In this document: one piece after another, positions 53,304 to 61,119 of the stretch
Layout of the letters: the number at the start of each line of letters is the position of its first letter
How positions within the stretch are numbered: position 1 is the first letter of the stretch
Origin: Ancylomarina sp. DW003
Lineage (GTDB): Bacteria > Bacteroidota > Bacteroidia > Bacteroidales > Marinifilaceae
DNA length: 64,000 nt
NCBI RefSeq assembly: GCF_029029505.1
Contig: NZ_JAKJSD010000010.1
Location: 1-64,000, forward strand
Reading direction: 5' to 3'
Made by a program: the position numbers and the translations under genes
The notes under the pieces: model-generated
What the model saw: the letters and a program-made list of their open reading frames with translations, nothing else
Database searches by the model: none
What the model was told of the DNA's origin: nothing

Positions 53304-54005
53304 TTAGCTTATTGGAGTCAGGTCAGTTAACAGTCGTCCAGTTCGCATGCTTCTACAATTTTTAAAAATACTTCTTACTTCAATCTGGAAAGTACCTGCA
53401 GTCAGGCTTTCCGGCACAAAGAAAAGAAGCTCCGAAGGTTTGTTCTTTACCACATTGTCGGCACGAGTTTCGGCGCCATCGGCTGCAATAAAAAAGATAC
53501 CTTGATTTGCGTCTTCCTCGTCGAACTTAAGCAAAGCCCCTTTTAGGGAAGCAATCTGCCCCGGGCTAAAACTCTCGTTAATGGTTTTTGTTTTCAGATC
53601 GGTGAATCGCTGAATGACGGGCTGTGGCACGGTCACCTCAACCTTACGCAACTCGATATTCGAAACGGCTTCGGCCAACCGTTTACCTGCGTTTAGGTTT
53701 AAACGAATAGAGTGGCGGTTTTTGTCGAAAGCATCGTGCTCGTCGACAAAAACACCCGACAAGCTTGGATATACCTTAAACAGTTCGGTGTTTACATTAT
53801 TACCTTTGGCAATAGAGTCAACCACAGCATAGTTAAACTCCTCAATTACTGATAGAGCTTCTGCCTTGGTTACCGTTGAACCTTTGCCAATCATTTGTTC
53901 AACAATCTGTTCTGTTGTTATGGTCTCGTTATCGGTAACAAGTCCCATATAGTCATCTGGATCGTCTGTCAGATGATTTAAAATTAAACCGTATCTTAGA
54001 GCCAT
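53304..54005 (-). CDS. HU/IHF-like DNA-binding-domain protein with DUF4469-like C-terminus
   Basis: 233 residues. The N-terminal half has the HU-like layout found in a Bacteroidota family (MALRYGLILNHLTDDPDDYM, then TTEQIVEQMIGKGSTVTKAE), without the full beta-arm of true HU. The C-terminal part (about 135-225) is beta-rich and resembles DUF4469 (ASLKGALLKFDEEDANQGIF). Probably binds DNA in the cytoplasm, role unknown. The second of two adjacent ATG codons is used since homologues start MALRY. A structured leader precedes it. Confidence 0.8.
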   Translation of the reverse strand: MALRYGLILNHLTDDPDDYMGLVTDNETITTEQIVEQMIGKGSTVTKAEALSVIEEFNYAVVDSIAKGNNVNTELFKVYPSLSGVFVDEHDAFDKNRHSIRLNLNAGKRLAEAVSNIELRKVEVTVPQPVIQRFTDLKTKTINESFSPGQIASLKGALLKFDEEDANQGIFFIAADGAETRADNVVKNKPSELLFFVPESLTAGTFQIEVRSIFKNCRSMRTGRLLTDLTPIS

Positions 54006-54032
54006 CATTTTAAATTTTAAGATGAATACTAG

Positions 54033-54104
54033 CAGGCTCCCAAGGGCTGCATCCTCCGCCGTCCAAAGTAGATGATGATCAGCTCATGGGGCCTGTTTTT
54101 TTTT
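54033..54104. other. Structured element upstream of the HU-like gene
   Basis: Outer arms caggctccca (54,033-54,042) and tggggcctg (54,087-54,095) can pair with one bulge, followed on the + strand by a run of nine T. On the + strand this is terminator-like although no + gene ends here; on the minus strand it lies in the leader of the HU-like gene. It is also richer in G+C than its surroundings. It could be a small RNA end or a leader structure; the rest of the gap to 54,339 shows nothing. Confidence 0.45.
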
Positions 54105-54339
54105 AAATTATATGCCGATTCTGAATAAATCCTATTTTGCCGTACCCTACTCTCCTCTTTCTTTCCCTTACGCTTCTATCGGGGTACCATTTATCTTAAA
54201 ACGATATCAATTTAGTAATTTCTTGTAAACAATAATCAAGTCAATAACGTTTTTTCTTATTCGTTAATGAGTTTTAACAAAGGGCATTACCTTAAAACAC
54301 AATTAAATTCAGTAATTTTCTATTTGTTAAACAAAAGAG

Positions 54340-55062
54340 ATGAGAAATAGAAAACATATACGACTCCGAAATTTTGATTACAGCTCAGAAGCCTGGTATT
54401 TTATTACCATTTGCACCAAAAATAGGGCACATACTCTTGGAGAAATTGAACATGGACAAATGCACCTATCGGCAATAGGAAAGCAAGCTAATTTGTATTG
54501 GAACGAGATTCCTAAACATTTTCCTCATACAGAACTGGGCGAATTTATAATTATGCCTAACCATATTCATGGGATTATTGGGATCAATAAAAAAAATAAG
54601 AATACCGCACGGACACGACATGTCGTGTCCCAACCAACGGATAATCTTATTAAATCTCTAAAAAAAATAGAAGAATCAGAATGGATACGACATAGCGAGA
54701 CCCAATCATACAATTCAAAAAATAAAAACAATACCGTACGGACACGACATGGCGATACCCAATTATACAATCCCAAAAATAAGAACAATACCGTACGGAC
54801 ACGACATGTCGTGTCCCAACTAGAAAAAACCAACCAATTTGGAAAAACCATAGCCGGATCCTTATCAGCAATAATAGGCCAATTTAAATCATCATTAACC
54901 CGATGGAGCAGAAAAAATGGCTACGATAATTTTGCCTGGCAAGACCGATTTCACGACCATATTATCCGCAACGACGGCGCTTTTCAACGCATATCCAATT
55001 ACATTAAAAACAACCCTGCTAATTGGCAGAAGGATAAATTTGGCGCTCTCCCAAAGAAATAG
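54340..55062 (+). CDS. REP-associated Y1 transposase with in-frame repeat insertions
   Basis: 240-residue RAYT. The HUH motif is EFIIMPNHIHGII near residue 75 and the catalytic Tyr is in QRISNYIKNNPANW near 222. Between the two, residues about 84-167 are an insert in which the short peptide NTVRTRHVVSQ or a close variant occurs three times. The DNA for this insert is made of the same palindromic repeat (cgtacggacacgacatgtcg...) that also lies just downstream of the gene. The reading frame survives, and the core motifs are intact, so the enzyme may still work. Confidence 0.88.
   Translation: MRNRKHIRLRNFDYSSEAWYFITICTKNRAHTLGEIEHGQMHLSAIGKQANLYWNEIPKHFPHTELGEFIIMPNHIHGIIGINKKNKNTARTRHVVSQPTDNLIKSLKKIEESEWIRHSETQSYNSKNKNNTVRTRHGDTQLYNPKNKNNTVRTRHVVSQLEKTNQFGKTIAGSLSAIIGQFKSSLTRWSRKNGYDNFAWQDRFHDHIIRNDGAFQRISNYIKNNPANWQKDKFGALPKK
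54600..54820. repeat. Family R4 palindromes inside the transposase gene
   Basis: Full copies of ggacacgacatgtcgtgtcc at 54,611-54,630 and 54,797-54,816, a variant at about 54,739, and a degraded copy near 54,683. The spacer cggataatcttattaaatct between them is repeated outside the gene at 55,100. Confidence 0.85.
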
Positions 55063-55063
55063 A

Positions 55064-55225
55064 AATACCGCAGTACGGTCACGACATGTCGTGACCCAAC
55101 GGATAATCTTATTAAATCTCTAAAAAAATAGAAAAATCAGGATGGATACGCCATGGCAATACCCAACTATACAATTCAAAAAAATAAAAACAATACCGTA
55201 CGAACACGACATATCGTGTCCCAAC
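55064..55225. repeat. Downstream copy of the intragenic R4 repeat block
   Basis: Aligns with 54,601-54,767 inside the transposase gene over its whole length with few changes: R4 palindrome (ggtcacgacatgtcgtgacc), spacer cggataatcttattaaatct, then a degraded and a further R4 palindrome (gaacacgacatatcgtgtcc at 55,202). The palindrome ggtcacgacatgtcgtgacc carries matched changes in both arms, which keeps the hairpin. Confidence 0.85.
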
Positions 55226-55239
55226 TTTTCCATCTAAAA

Positions 55240-55821
55240 CTAAAACGAACTCTTATCCAATTCTTTTCTTAATCGGCTAATGGTAACAGGTGACACACCC
55301 AAATAGGAAGCAATATCTTTTAGGGGAACTCTTTCTTTCACGTTTTTATTATTCCCTATCAGATTTAGGTATTTCTCTTTAGCCGTAAGAGCCTTGTATT
55401 CGTCCAGCTCCTTTACGGTTTTTATAAATACATTCTCGATAAAACAACGCCCCCAATTTGCCCAATCGTGATGCGAATTGAACAAGCCTTTCATATGAGA
55501 AATTTTCACTCTGTAGAATAGGCTATCCTCTATCAATTCAGTTGTTTCGTGCATGTACGACATATTGATATATGAATTTAATGACATACAAATATCACCT
55601 TCGAAACCAAACCAAACTGCCTGCTTGTTTCCTTTTTCGTCGATATAATGATTCTTTACAGCTCCCTCTTCGATAAAATACAAGTAGGGTGATGGCCCAT
55701 GTTCATGTATTAGAACATCACCTTTTTTCAAACGAAAAGGTTCAAGCTCATTAATGATAAGATCTTTGCTTGGACCCGATAACTTATAGTATCTATCGAT
55801 GGCAGACTGAACATTTCTCAT
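55240..55821 (-). CDS. Crp/Fnr-family transcriptional regulator
   Basis: 193 residues: cyclic-nucleotide-type sensory barrel (DVLIHEHGPSPYLYFIEEGA) and a C-terminal winged helix with PLKDIASYLGVSPVTISRLR. No Cys set for an Fnr-type cluster. The ATG at 55,821 is used because it gives the normal family start; an upstream in-frame start would add 16 residues. Divergent from the MATE transporter, its likeliest target. Confidence 0.92.
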   Translation of the reverse strand: MRNVQSAIDRYYKLSGPSKDLIINELEPFRLKKGDVLIHEHGPSPYLYFIEEGAVKNHYIDEKGNKQAVWFGFEGDICMSLNSYINMSYMHETTELIEDSLFYRVKISHMKGLFNSHHDWANWGRCFIENVFIKTVKELDEYKALTAKEKYLNLIGNNKNVKERVPLKDIASYLGVSPVTISRLRKELDKSSF

Positions 55822-56155
55822 AAAAATAATTTTTGATTGGGGCTTAACAAATGTAAAGCAAATTGCCATTAGACTAAAATATATTTGCAGTCGAAAAAAT
55901 CAGAATATAGAATTATAACGACTCACTTACATCGTATGTTTGTTTTGCCACATTTCTCAGCTTGAAATCCGAAACGCCAGTTTCGAAAAGAGTACAAGAC
56001 AAAAGATGTAAACAAAAGGAAAAGCTTTCGTTTTATTCACATTTCATTTATTAACAACATCTGTATTTCAATAATGAGAGATCGCACTATCGGCCCGGAT
56101 GCTGCTAGCTGTTGAGTTTCTCTACCGGGGTATGCATGTCAATTTTAAACTTATT
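55822..56155. promoter_or_regulatory. Divergent promoter region of the Crp/Fnr and MATE genes
   Basis: Contains two TAnnTTTG boxes: TACATTTG on the minus strand at 55,848-55,855, giving a leader of about 20 bases for the regulator, and TATATTTG on the plus strand at 55,880-55,887, giving a leader of about 260 bases for the transporter. A perfect 6-bp inverted repeat cgaaac/gtttcg with a 4-base spacer lies near 55,972 and could be an operator. Confidence 0.5.
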
Positions 56156-57493
56156 ATGAAATTTTGGAAACAAGAGGCTGGCGAATACAAAAAAACACTT
56201 TCGCTGAGTATTCCTGTAATTATTGCACAGGCAGGACAAATTACAGTCGGACTAATCGACAATATGATGATTGGTCAATTGGGTACCACGCCATTTGCTG
56301 CCGCATCGTTTACGAATACCTTATTTAGTTTGGTATTGATATTTGGAATGGGCTACTCGTTTGCCTTAACGCCACTAATTGGTAAAAGCTGGGGCGAAAA
56401 AGATGACGTTTCCATTGGTTCGTGGATTAAAAACGGGCTACTGGCTAATGCCTTTATGGGCGTGGTATTGGCCTTACTATTACTCGTTTTATATATGCTT
56501 ATCCCTTTTATGGGACAACCCGAATCTATTCTAAAACCCTCACGAGATTATTTAGCTATTCTTATGGTATCGGTTATACCGATGATGATATTTTATGGCT
56601 ACAAACAGTTTGCTGAAGGCATTGGCGATACGAAAACAGCCATGAAAATTATGCTTTGGGCCAATGTGATAAATACTGTGGGTAATTATGTGTTTATGTA
56701 TGGTAAATTTGGAGCTCCCGAAATGGGACTTATGGGTGCTGGCATCGGCACCTTAATGGCTCGTATATTTATGGCTCTCTCTTTTATCATTCTCTTCTAT
56801 AATAATCAGAAATACAAGCTATTTACTAAACTATACAGACAAAGTATTTTTTGCTGGAGTCGATTTGTTCAAGTTGTAAAACTGGGTATTCCTTTGGGCG
56901 GTCAGATTGTGATGGAAGCCAGTGCTTTTGGTTTATGTGCCATTATGATGGGCTGGCTAACTGAAGCCGACCTAGCTGCACATCAGGTAGCCATTACACT
57001 TTCGACCTTGGGGTTCATGATTTATCAGGGACTGGGGGCCGGCACAACCATACGTGTGAGTCACTATAAGGGAGAGAATAATAATGATAAAATTATTAGA
57101 GCGACTAAAACTGCTATGAATTTAATGTATCTCTATTCTACTTTTATTGTTATTGTATTTATTGGTGCACGCCATCTGTTACCCCTACTGTTTACAAGTG
57201 ACACAAGGGTTATAAATTTGGCAGCACAAATGCTAATTGTTTGCAGTGTATTCCAACTGCTAGATGGTATACAAATTATACTTGCCGGAACGTTAAGAGG
57301 TTTTGCCGATGCCAGAATTCCTGCCATCATCACCTTTATCTCCTATTTCCTGATATCAATTCCATTTAGTTATATGTCTGCTTTTAAATGGGGTTTTGGA
57401 GCGGTTGGTATTTGGTTCGGTTTTCCTGTCGGTCTCCTTGTTTGCTCAGCTCTTTTCCAGATGCGATATAAATATATTCTTAAGAAAGTTTAA
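56156..57493 (+). CDS. MATE-family multidrug/cation efflux transporter
   Basis: 445-residue, 12-helix inner-membrane antiporter of the MATE family (NorM type), expelling drugs or metabolites with Na+ or H+. Seen: SLSIPVIIAQAGQITVGLID near the N-terminus, AGIGTLMARIFMALSF, and GLGAGTTIRVSHYKG in the second half. ATG at 56,156 (MKFWKQEAGEY) is chosen over a longer frame. Followed by its own terminator. Confidence 0.93.
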   Translation: MKFWKQEAGEYKKTLSLSIPVIIAQAGQITVGLIDNMMIGQLGTTPFAAASFTNTLFSLVLIFGMGYSFALTPLIGKSWGEKDDVSIGSWIKNGLLANAFMGVVLALLLLVLYMLIPFMGQPESILKPSRDYLAILMVSVIPMMIFYGYKQFAEGIGDTKTAMKIMLWANVINTVGNYVFMYGKFGAPEMGLMGAGIGTLMARIFMALSFIILFYNNQKYKLFTKLYRQSIFCWSRFVQVVKLGIPLGGQIVMEASAFGLCAIMMGWLTEADLAAHQVAITLSTLGFMIYQGLGAGTTIRVSHYKGENNNDKIIRATKTAMNLMYLYSTFIVIVFIGARHLLPLLFTSDTRVINLAAQMLIVCSVFQLLDGIQIILAGTLRGFADARIPAIITFISYFLISIPFSYMSAFKWGFGAVGIWFGFPVGLLVCSALFQMRYKYILKKV

Positions 57494-57574
57494 TCGAAAC
57501 TCCAGGAAGATAAAGCTTGCAATATACCGTCAGGTTTGATCGCGTTTTTCTTAGATAATTAGACAAAACACAAG

Positions 57575-57607
57575 CCCCTCCCCAATCCATGTTGGAGAGG
57601 GGGTTTT
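57575..57607 (+). terminator. Intrinsic terminator of the MATE gene
   Basis: Stem cccctccccaa / ttggagagggg with one mismatch, then TTTT. Shares its core with the terminator at 2,557. Confidence 0.75.
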
Positions 57608-57947
57608 ATTTATATCCAAGCTCTAAATTAAAAACATAATAGTGACAAAACCGGACTAAATGAGCTCCCAAGATTGAGAAATAAATGGACATAGTACCAG
57701 CCTAAATCCTTATTATGAAAAAAAATACTTACTTTTGATTCACCTAAAAACAATTGATGTTAAAAATTAAGAAGGATTTGGTGAAGTAAATAAGCTGTGG
57801 TGTTCTACCAAGCTTATCCCCTGGTATAAGTCAGACATATTCTTGTCAGACTTATTTTCACGTCTATACATTAGTAATAATTTGAAACTTGGTATAAAGC
57901 GAATCAATGAGCTTATACCCTGATTTCGAACACCAAATTTTAACATC
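57608..57947. other. Intergenic region upstream of the first methyltransferase gene
   Basis: No gene that I can support. Inverted words ggtataag (about 57,822) and cttatacc (about 57,910) and the near-palindrome aagtcagac...tgtcagactt suggest secondary structure in the leader of the methyltransferase gene. A 60-codon minus-strand frame ([20 protein letters not shown]) is present but has no known match. Confidence 0.4.
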
Positions 57948-58721
57948 ATGAGTAAAGAAAATACTTCAATTCACGAATTCGATATCAATCTAATCTGCGA
58001 ATACTACGCAAGCGTAGAACGACAAGGGCCCGGTAGTCCTGAAATAACGCGTAAAGCTTTAAGTTTTGTCGATAATTTGAACAAGGATTCGCGCATTGTG
58101 GATCTTGGTTGCGGTACAGGCGGGCAAACCCGAGTGCTAGCACAACATTCGCCGGGAACTGTTACAGGTATCGACTTGTTTCCCAAATTTATCGAACTTT
58201 TCAACAGAAATTCTCGTCAAGCAAATCTTCAAGACAGAGTAAAGGGGATCGTTGGTTCAATGGACGACCTGCACTTTAAGGATGAAGAGCTAGACCTCAT
58301 TTGGTCGGAAGGAGCTATCTATAATATCGGTTTTGAACGTGGCCTAAATGAGTGGCGAAAGTTTCTAAAAACAGGTGGCTATATTGCTGTTTCAGAAGCT
58401 TCATGGTTCACACAAGAGAGACCTAAGGAAATAGAAGACTTTTGGATGGATGCTTATCCGGAGATAGATACGATTCCAAATAAAGTCGCTCAAATGCAAA
58501 AGGCCGGCTATATGCCAACAGCCACCTTTATTCTACCCGACACTTGCTGGACAGAGGAGTTTTATCCACCGCAAGTTGAGGCGCGAGAGGCCTTCTTAAA
58601 AAAACATGCCGGTAACAAAGCTGCCGAAGGCTTTATCGCCAATCAAAGGCATGAAACCCAATTATACAACACGTATAAAGGCTACTATGGCTATGTGTTT
58701 TATATCGGGAAGAGGATTTAA
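57948..58721 (+). CDS. Class I SAM-dependent methyltransferase
   Basis: 257 residues with the Rossmann-fold SAM site [18 protein letters not shown] (motif I) and [17 protein letters not shown], then [13 protein letters not shown]. It resembles small-molecule methyltransferases; substrate unknown. 58 bases before rsgA in the same direction, so possibly co-transcribed. Confidence 0.88.
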   Translation: MSKENTSIHEFDINLICEYYASVERQGPGSPEITRKALSFVDNLNKDSRIVDLGCGTGGQTRVLAQHSPGTVTGIDLFPKFIELFNRNSRQANLQDRVKGIVGSMDDLHFKDEELDLIWSEGAIYNIGFERGLNEWRKFLKTGGYIAVSEASWFTQERPKEIEDFWMDAYPEIDTIPNKVAQMQKAGYMPTATFILPDTCWTEEFYPPQVEAREAFLKKHAGNKAAEGFIANQRHETQLYNTYKGYYGYVFYIGKRI

Positions 58722-58779
58722 ATCAAATTAGTAAGGATTGCTCTGCTTCAAGGGCAATCCTTCAATCAAATGAAACACA

Positions 58780-59838
58780 ATGACTAACTTATTATTATAT
58801 GGTTGGAACGACTTATTGTTCCAACAAAAGCAAGAATCAATTTTCAAGGATTGCTTACACGGACGAGTTTCACTAACACACAAAACCTGTTATCAGGTTG
58901 TTTCGGAGCAAGGCCAATTTTCTTGTGATCTCGCGGGGAATATACTTCATAGCAGAGACGCTTCTGAATATCCCTGTACGGGAGATTGGGTTATTTTTCA
59001 AGCAATTGATGATAACAAAGGTATTATCCTCGACATATTAGATCGTAAAAAAACGCTTTACCGATTAAAAGCCGGAGCCATATCCGAAAAACAGGCCATA
59101 GCCTCGCACGTCGATAAAGCCTTTATCGTTCAAAGTCTTGACAATAACTTTAATGTACGACGGATTGAACGTTTTCTTTTGCAGCTTGCCGATGAAGCTA
59201 TACAGCCTGTATTAGTATTAACAAAAACAGACTTAGAATTCGATAAAAATGAAGTGGAAAATGCGCTGAGTCACTTATCGCATAAAATACCTGTTTTCTA
59301 TACAAGTAATCAGTCTCCATCTAGTATTGATGCATTGCGAGAGTCTATTTTACCAAGCGAAACAGTCGTTTTTACAGGTTCTTCGGGTGTAGGTAAAAGT
59401 ACTTTAATCAATGCACTCTGTAATGATGAAATTCTGCAAACAGCTTCGATTAGTGATTCAACCGGAAAAGGTAAACACACGACAACAAGCAGAGAAATGG
59501 TTTTAATGGAACAATCGGGCATATTAATTGATACACCAGGCATAAAGGTGTTTGGCGTTACCAGTGATAATCCCGACACACTTTCTGAGGTATTTGATAT
59601 GAGTAGCTTCGAAGAGCAGTGCCGTTTCAAAGATTGTCAACATATCAACGAAAAAGGCTGTGCTGTAATTGAGGCTGTTGAAAATGGAGATATGGATAAG
59701 GGGGTATATACCAATTATCTTAAGCTCCGAAAAGAGGCATCTCATTATGCAGCTTCTGTCCACAAGAAGCGAAAGCAAGAAAAATCATTTTCAAAAATGG
59801 TTAAAGGGATCAAGAACAGTCCTTTTAAAAAGGGTTAA
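58780..59838 (+). CDS. rsgA: Ribosome small-subunit-dependent GTPase A
   Basis: Late 30S-subunit assembly GTPase (RsgA/YjeQ). N-terminal OB-fold, then a circularly permuted GTPase with G4 TKTDLEF, G1 GSSGVGKSTLINAL and G3 DTPGIKVFG in that order, and a C-terminal zinc finger (CRFKDCQHINEKGC). The 352-residue length is typical. It is followed by a strong terminator. Confidence 0.95.
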   Translation: MTNLLLYGWNDLLFQQKQESIFKDCLHGRVSLTHKTCYQVVSEQGQFSCDLAGNILHSRDASEYPCTGDWVIFQAIDDNKGIILDILDRKKTLYRLKAGAISEKQAIASHVDKAFIVQSLDNNFNVRRIERFLLQLADEAIQPVLVLTKTDLEFDKNEVENALSHLSHKIPVFYTSNQSPSSIDALRESILPSETVVFTGSSGVGKSTLINALCNDEILQTASISDSTGKGKHTTTSREMVLMEQSGILIDTPGIKVFGVTSDNPDTLSEVFDMSSFEEQCRFKDCQHINEKGCAVIEAVENGDMDKGVYTNYLKLRKEASHYAASVHKKRKQEKSFSKMVKGIKNSPFKKG

Positions 59839-59867
59839 TCCTTGTCGAGTAACCCGAACTAAAAACA

Positions 59868-59901
59868 AATCCTCCCAAACTTCTGCTTGGGAGGATTTTT
59901 T
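59868..59901. terminator. Bidirectional intrinsic terminator between rsgA and the second methyltransferase gene
   Basis: Perfect 11-bp stem aatcctcccaa / ttgggaggatt with an 8-base loop followed by TTTTT. Near-identical to the stem at 61,052. Confidence 0.85.
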
Positions 59902-59918
59902 AGTTCAAGCCAAAAGGC

Positions 59919-60764
59919 TTATTTATTATTAGTAGCCTTGCAAAAGGTTACATTATCACCATTCCAAAGGTCACCTTCAGGAAGTACATTCTCGTGAAAG
60001 CTAAGCTCATCGAAGCCATTTACTTCAAGTATGTTTCTTAGGTCATCGTGTGAGAAGAAGCGAGTCCAAAAACGATAAACCTTAAGCGTGTCTTCCTCAT
60101 CGAGCACCAGGTGCTGATAAAGAATCACCTTGGCCTCATCGTAAACAAAAGATTCGGAAAGGGCCATATAAGGTTTGCTATCCCAAAAGCCTCCTTTAGA
60201 AACTTCCCAATTCTTAGGGCTTATTTTATTGTGAATATTCCTATCGTTGAGTACATCGAAAATAAAAACACCTCCAGGCTTAAGCACCTTTTTAATCACG
60301 CCTAGTAGTTGTTCTCTTTCTTTAGGCAATAGAGGTCCGAAATCAGTAAAAATCAAAATAACCAAATCGAAGCTATTTTCTTCCAGTCTCAGATTTAGGT
60401 AATTCTCTTTCAAATAAGTAATGTCGAGCAGCTTCTTTTCAGCCTCATTTCGTGCATAATTTATTGAGTTCTCCGAGAAATCGACACCTGTCACTTTGTG
60501 CCCTTTCTTTGCAAGTAGTTCAGAATATAGTCCTGGTCCACAACCCAAATCGAGAATAGAAAGCTGTTCCTTATCGGTATTCTCGAGCACCCAATCTACG
60601 GTACTAATTATCGTTTTTGTTTTTCTACTGCCAAGGTCGAGCTCCGCGTTCAAATGGACATGAAGCAGCTGTTTCGAAATATGGGTGTCAGTCCACATAA
60701 CTGAATTTCCTTTTTCGTATAGTGCTGGCTTAATCGTTTTGTTATGAATATCTACGAGTTTCAT
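59919..60764 (-). CDS. Class I SAM-dependent methyltransferase
   Basis: 281 residues with motif I LSILDLGCGPGLYSELLAKKG, motif II VTGVDFSENSINYARNE and LVILIFTDFGPLLP. ATG at 60,764 (MKLVDIHNKTIK) is chosen; an upstream in-frame start would add 18 residues. Substrate unknown; convergent with rsgA. Confidence 0.88.
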   Translation of the reverse strand: MKLVDIHNKTIKPALYEKGNSVMWTDTHISKQLLHVHLNAELDLGSRKTKTIISTVDWVLENTDKEQLSILDLGCGPGLYSELLAKKGHKVTGVDFSENSINYARNEAEKKLLDITYLKENYLNLRLEENSFDLVILIFTDFGPLLPKEREQLLGVIKKVLKPGGVFIFDVLNDRNIHNKISPKNWEVSKGGFWDSKPYMALSESFVYDEAKVILYQHLVLDEEDTLKVYRFWTRFFSHDDLRNILEVNGFDELSFHENVLPEGDLWNGDNVTFCKATNNK

Positions 60765-61119
60765 TTTGTAGTTTTTTCCATACGGATAGACACCATAAGA
60801 CATATGCTTATAGACCAAACCGTATCAGTTCTTAAATAAAAATTGATTGTATTGAAACTTGATATTGCAAAGCATCTACCATTTAGAATAATGGCATGCA
60901 TTGAATCGTTTCAATGGCTTCAGGATTGAAGCTTCGTATATGTGGATTACTTAATCATAACAGCACAAAAGTATTTAAATCTCCTGAATTTCAAAACAAA
61001 TGCCTGACTATAACCGCCCAGATCTTTACAACTCAATAAAGTTTTTAACCTAAAAATCCTCCCAAACTTAGTTTGGGAGGATTTTTCTGTAATTCAACAA
61101 ACACAAACTAAAAACAAGT
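60765..61119. other. Intergenic region with a terminator at its right end
   Basis: About 350 bases. No gene seen. The left end should hold the methyltransferase promoter; the right end has the terminator listed separately. Confidence 0.5.
61052..61086. terminator. Intrinsic terminator of the M16 peptidase gene
   Basis: Perfect 16-bp stem aaaaatcctcccaaac / gtttgggaggattttt with a 3-base loop. T-rich in both directions; it follows the M16 gene by about 35 bases. Confidence 0.85.

Noticed and set aside
54600-55225. Possible CRISPR-like repeat array in the 54.6-55.2 kb block
   Set aside because: The palindromes are irregularly spaced and part of them is coding; the spacers are themselves duplicated. 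They are REP-like elements tied to the transposase.
56060-56140. Possible tRNA-like sequence upstream of the MATE gene
   Set aside because: The ccgg-containing arms do not give a cloverleaf with a T-loop consensus.
57767-57949. Minus-strand frame of 60 codons upstream of the first methyltransferase gene
   Set aside because: No recognisable motif, no partner and it overlaps the expected leader of the methyltransferase gene.
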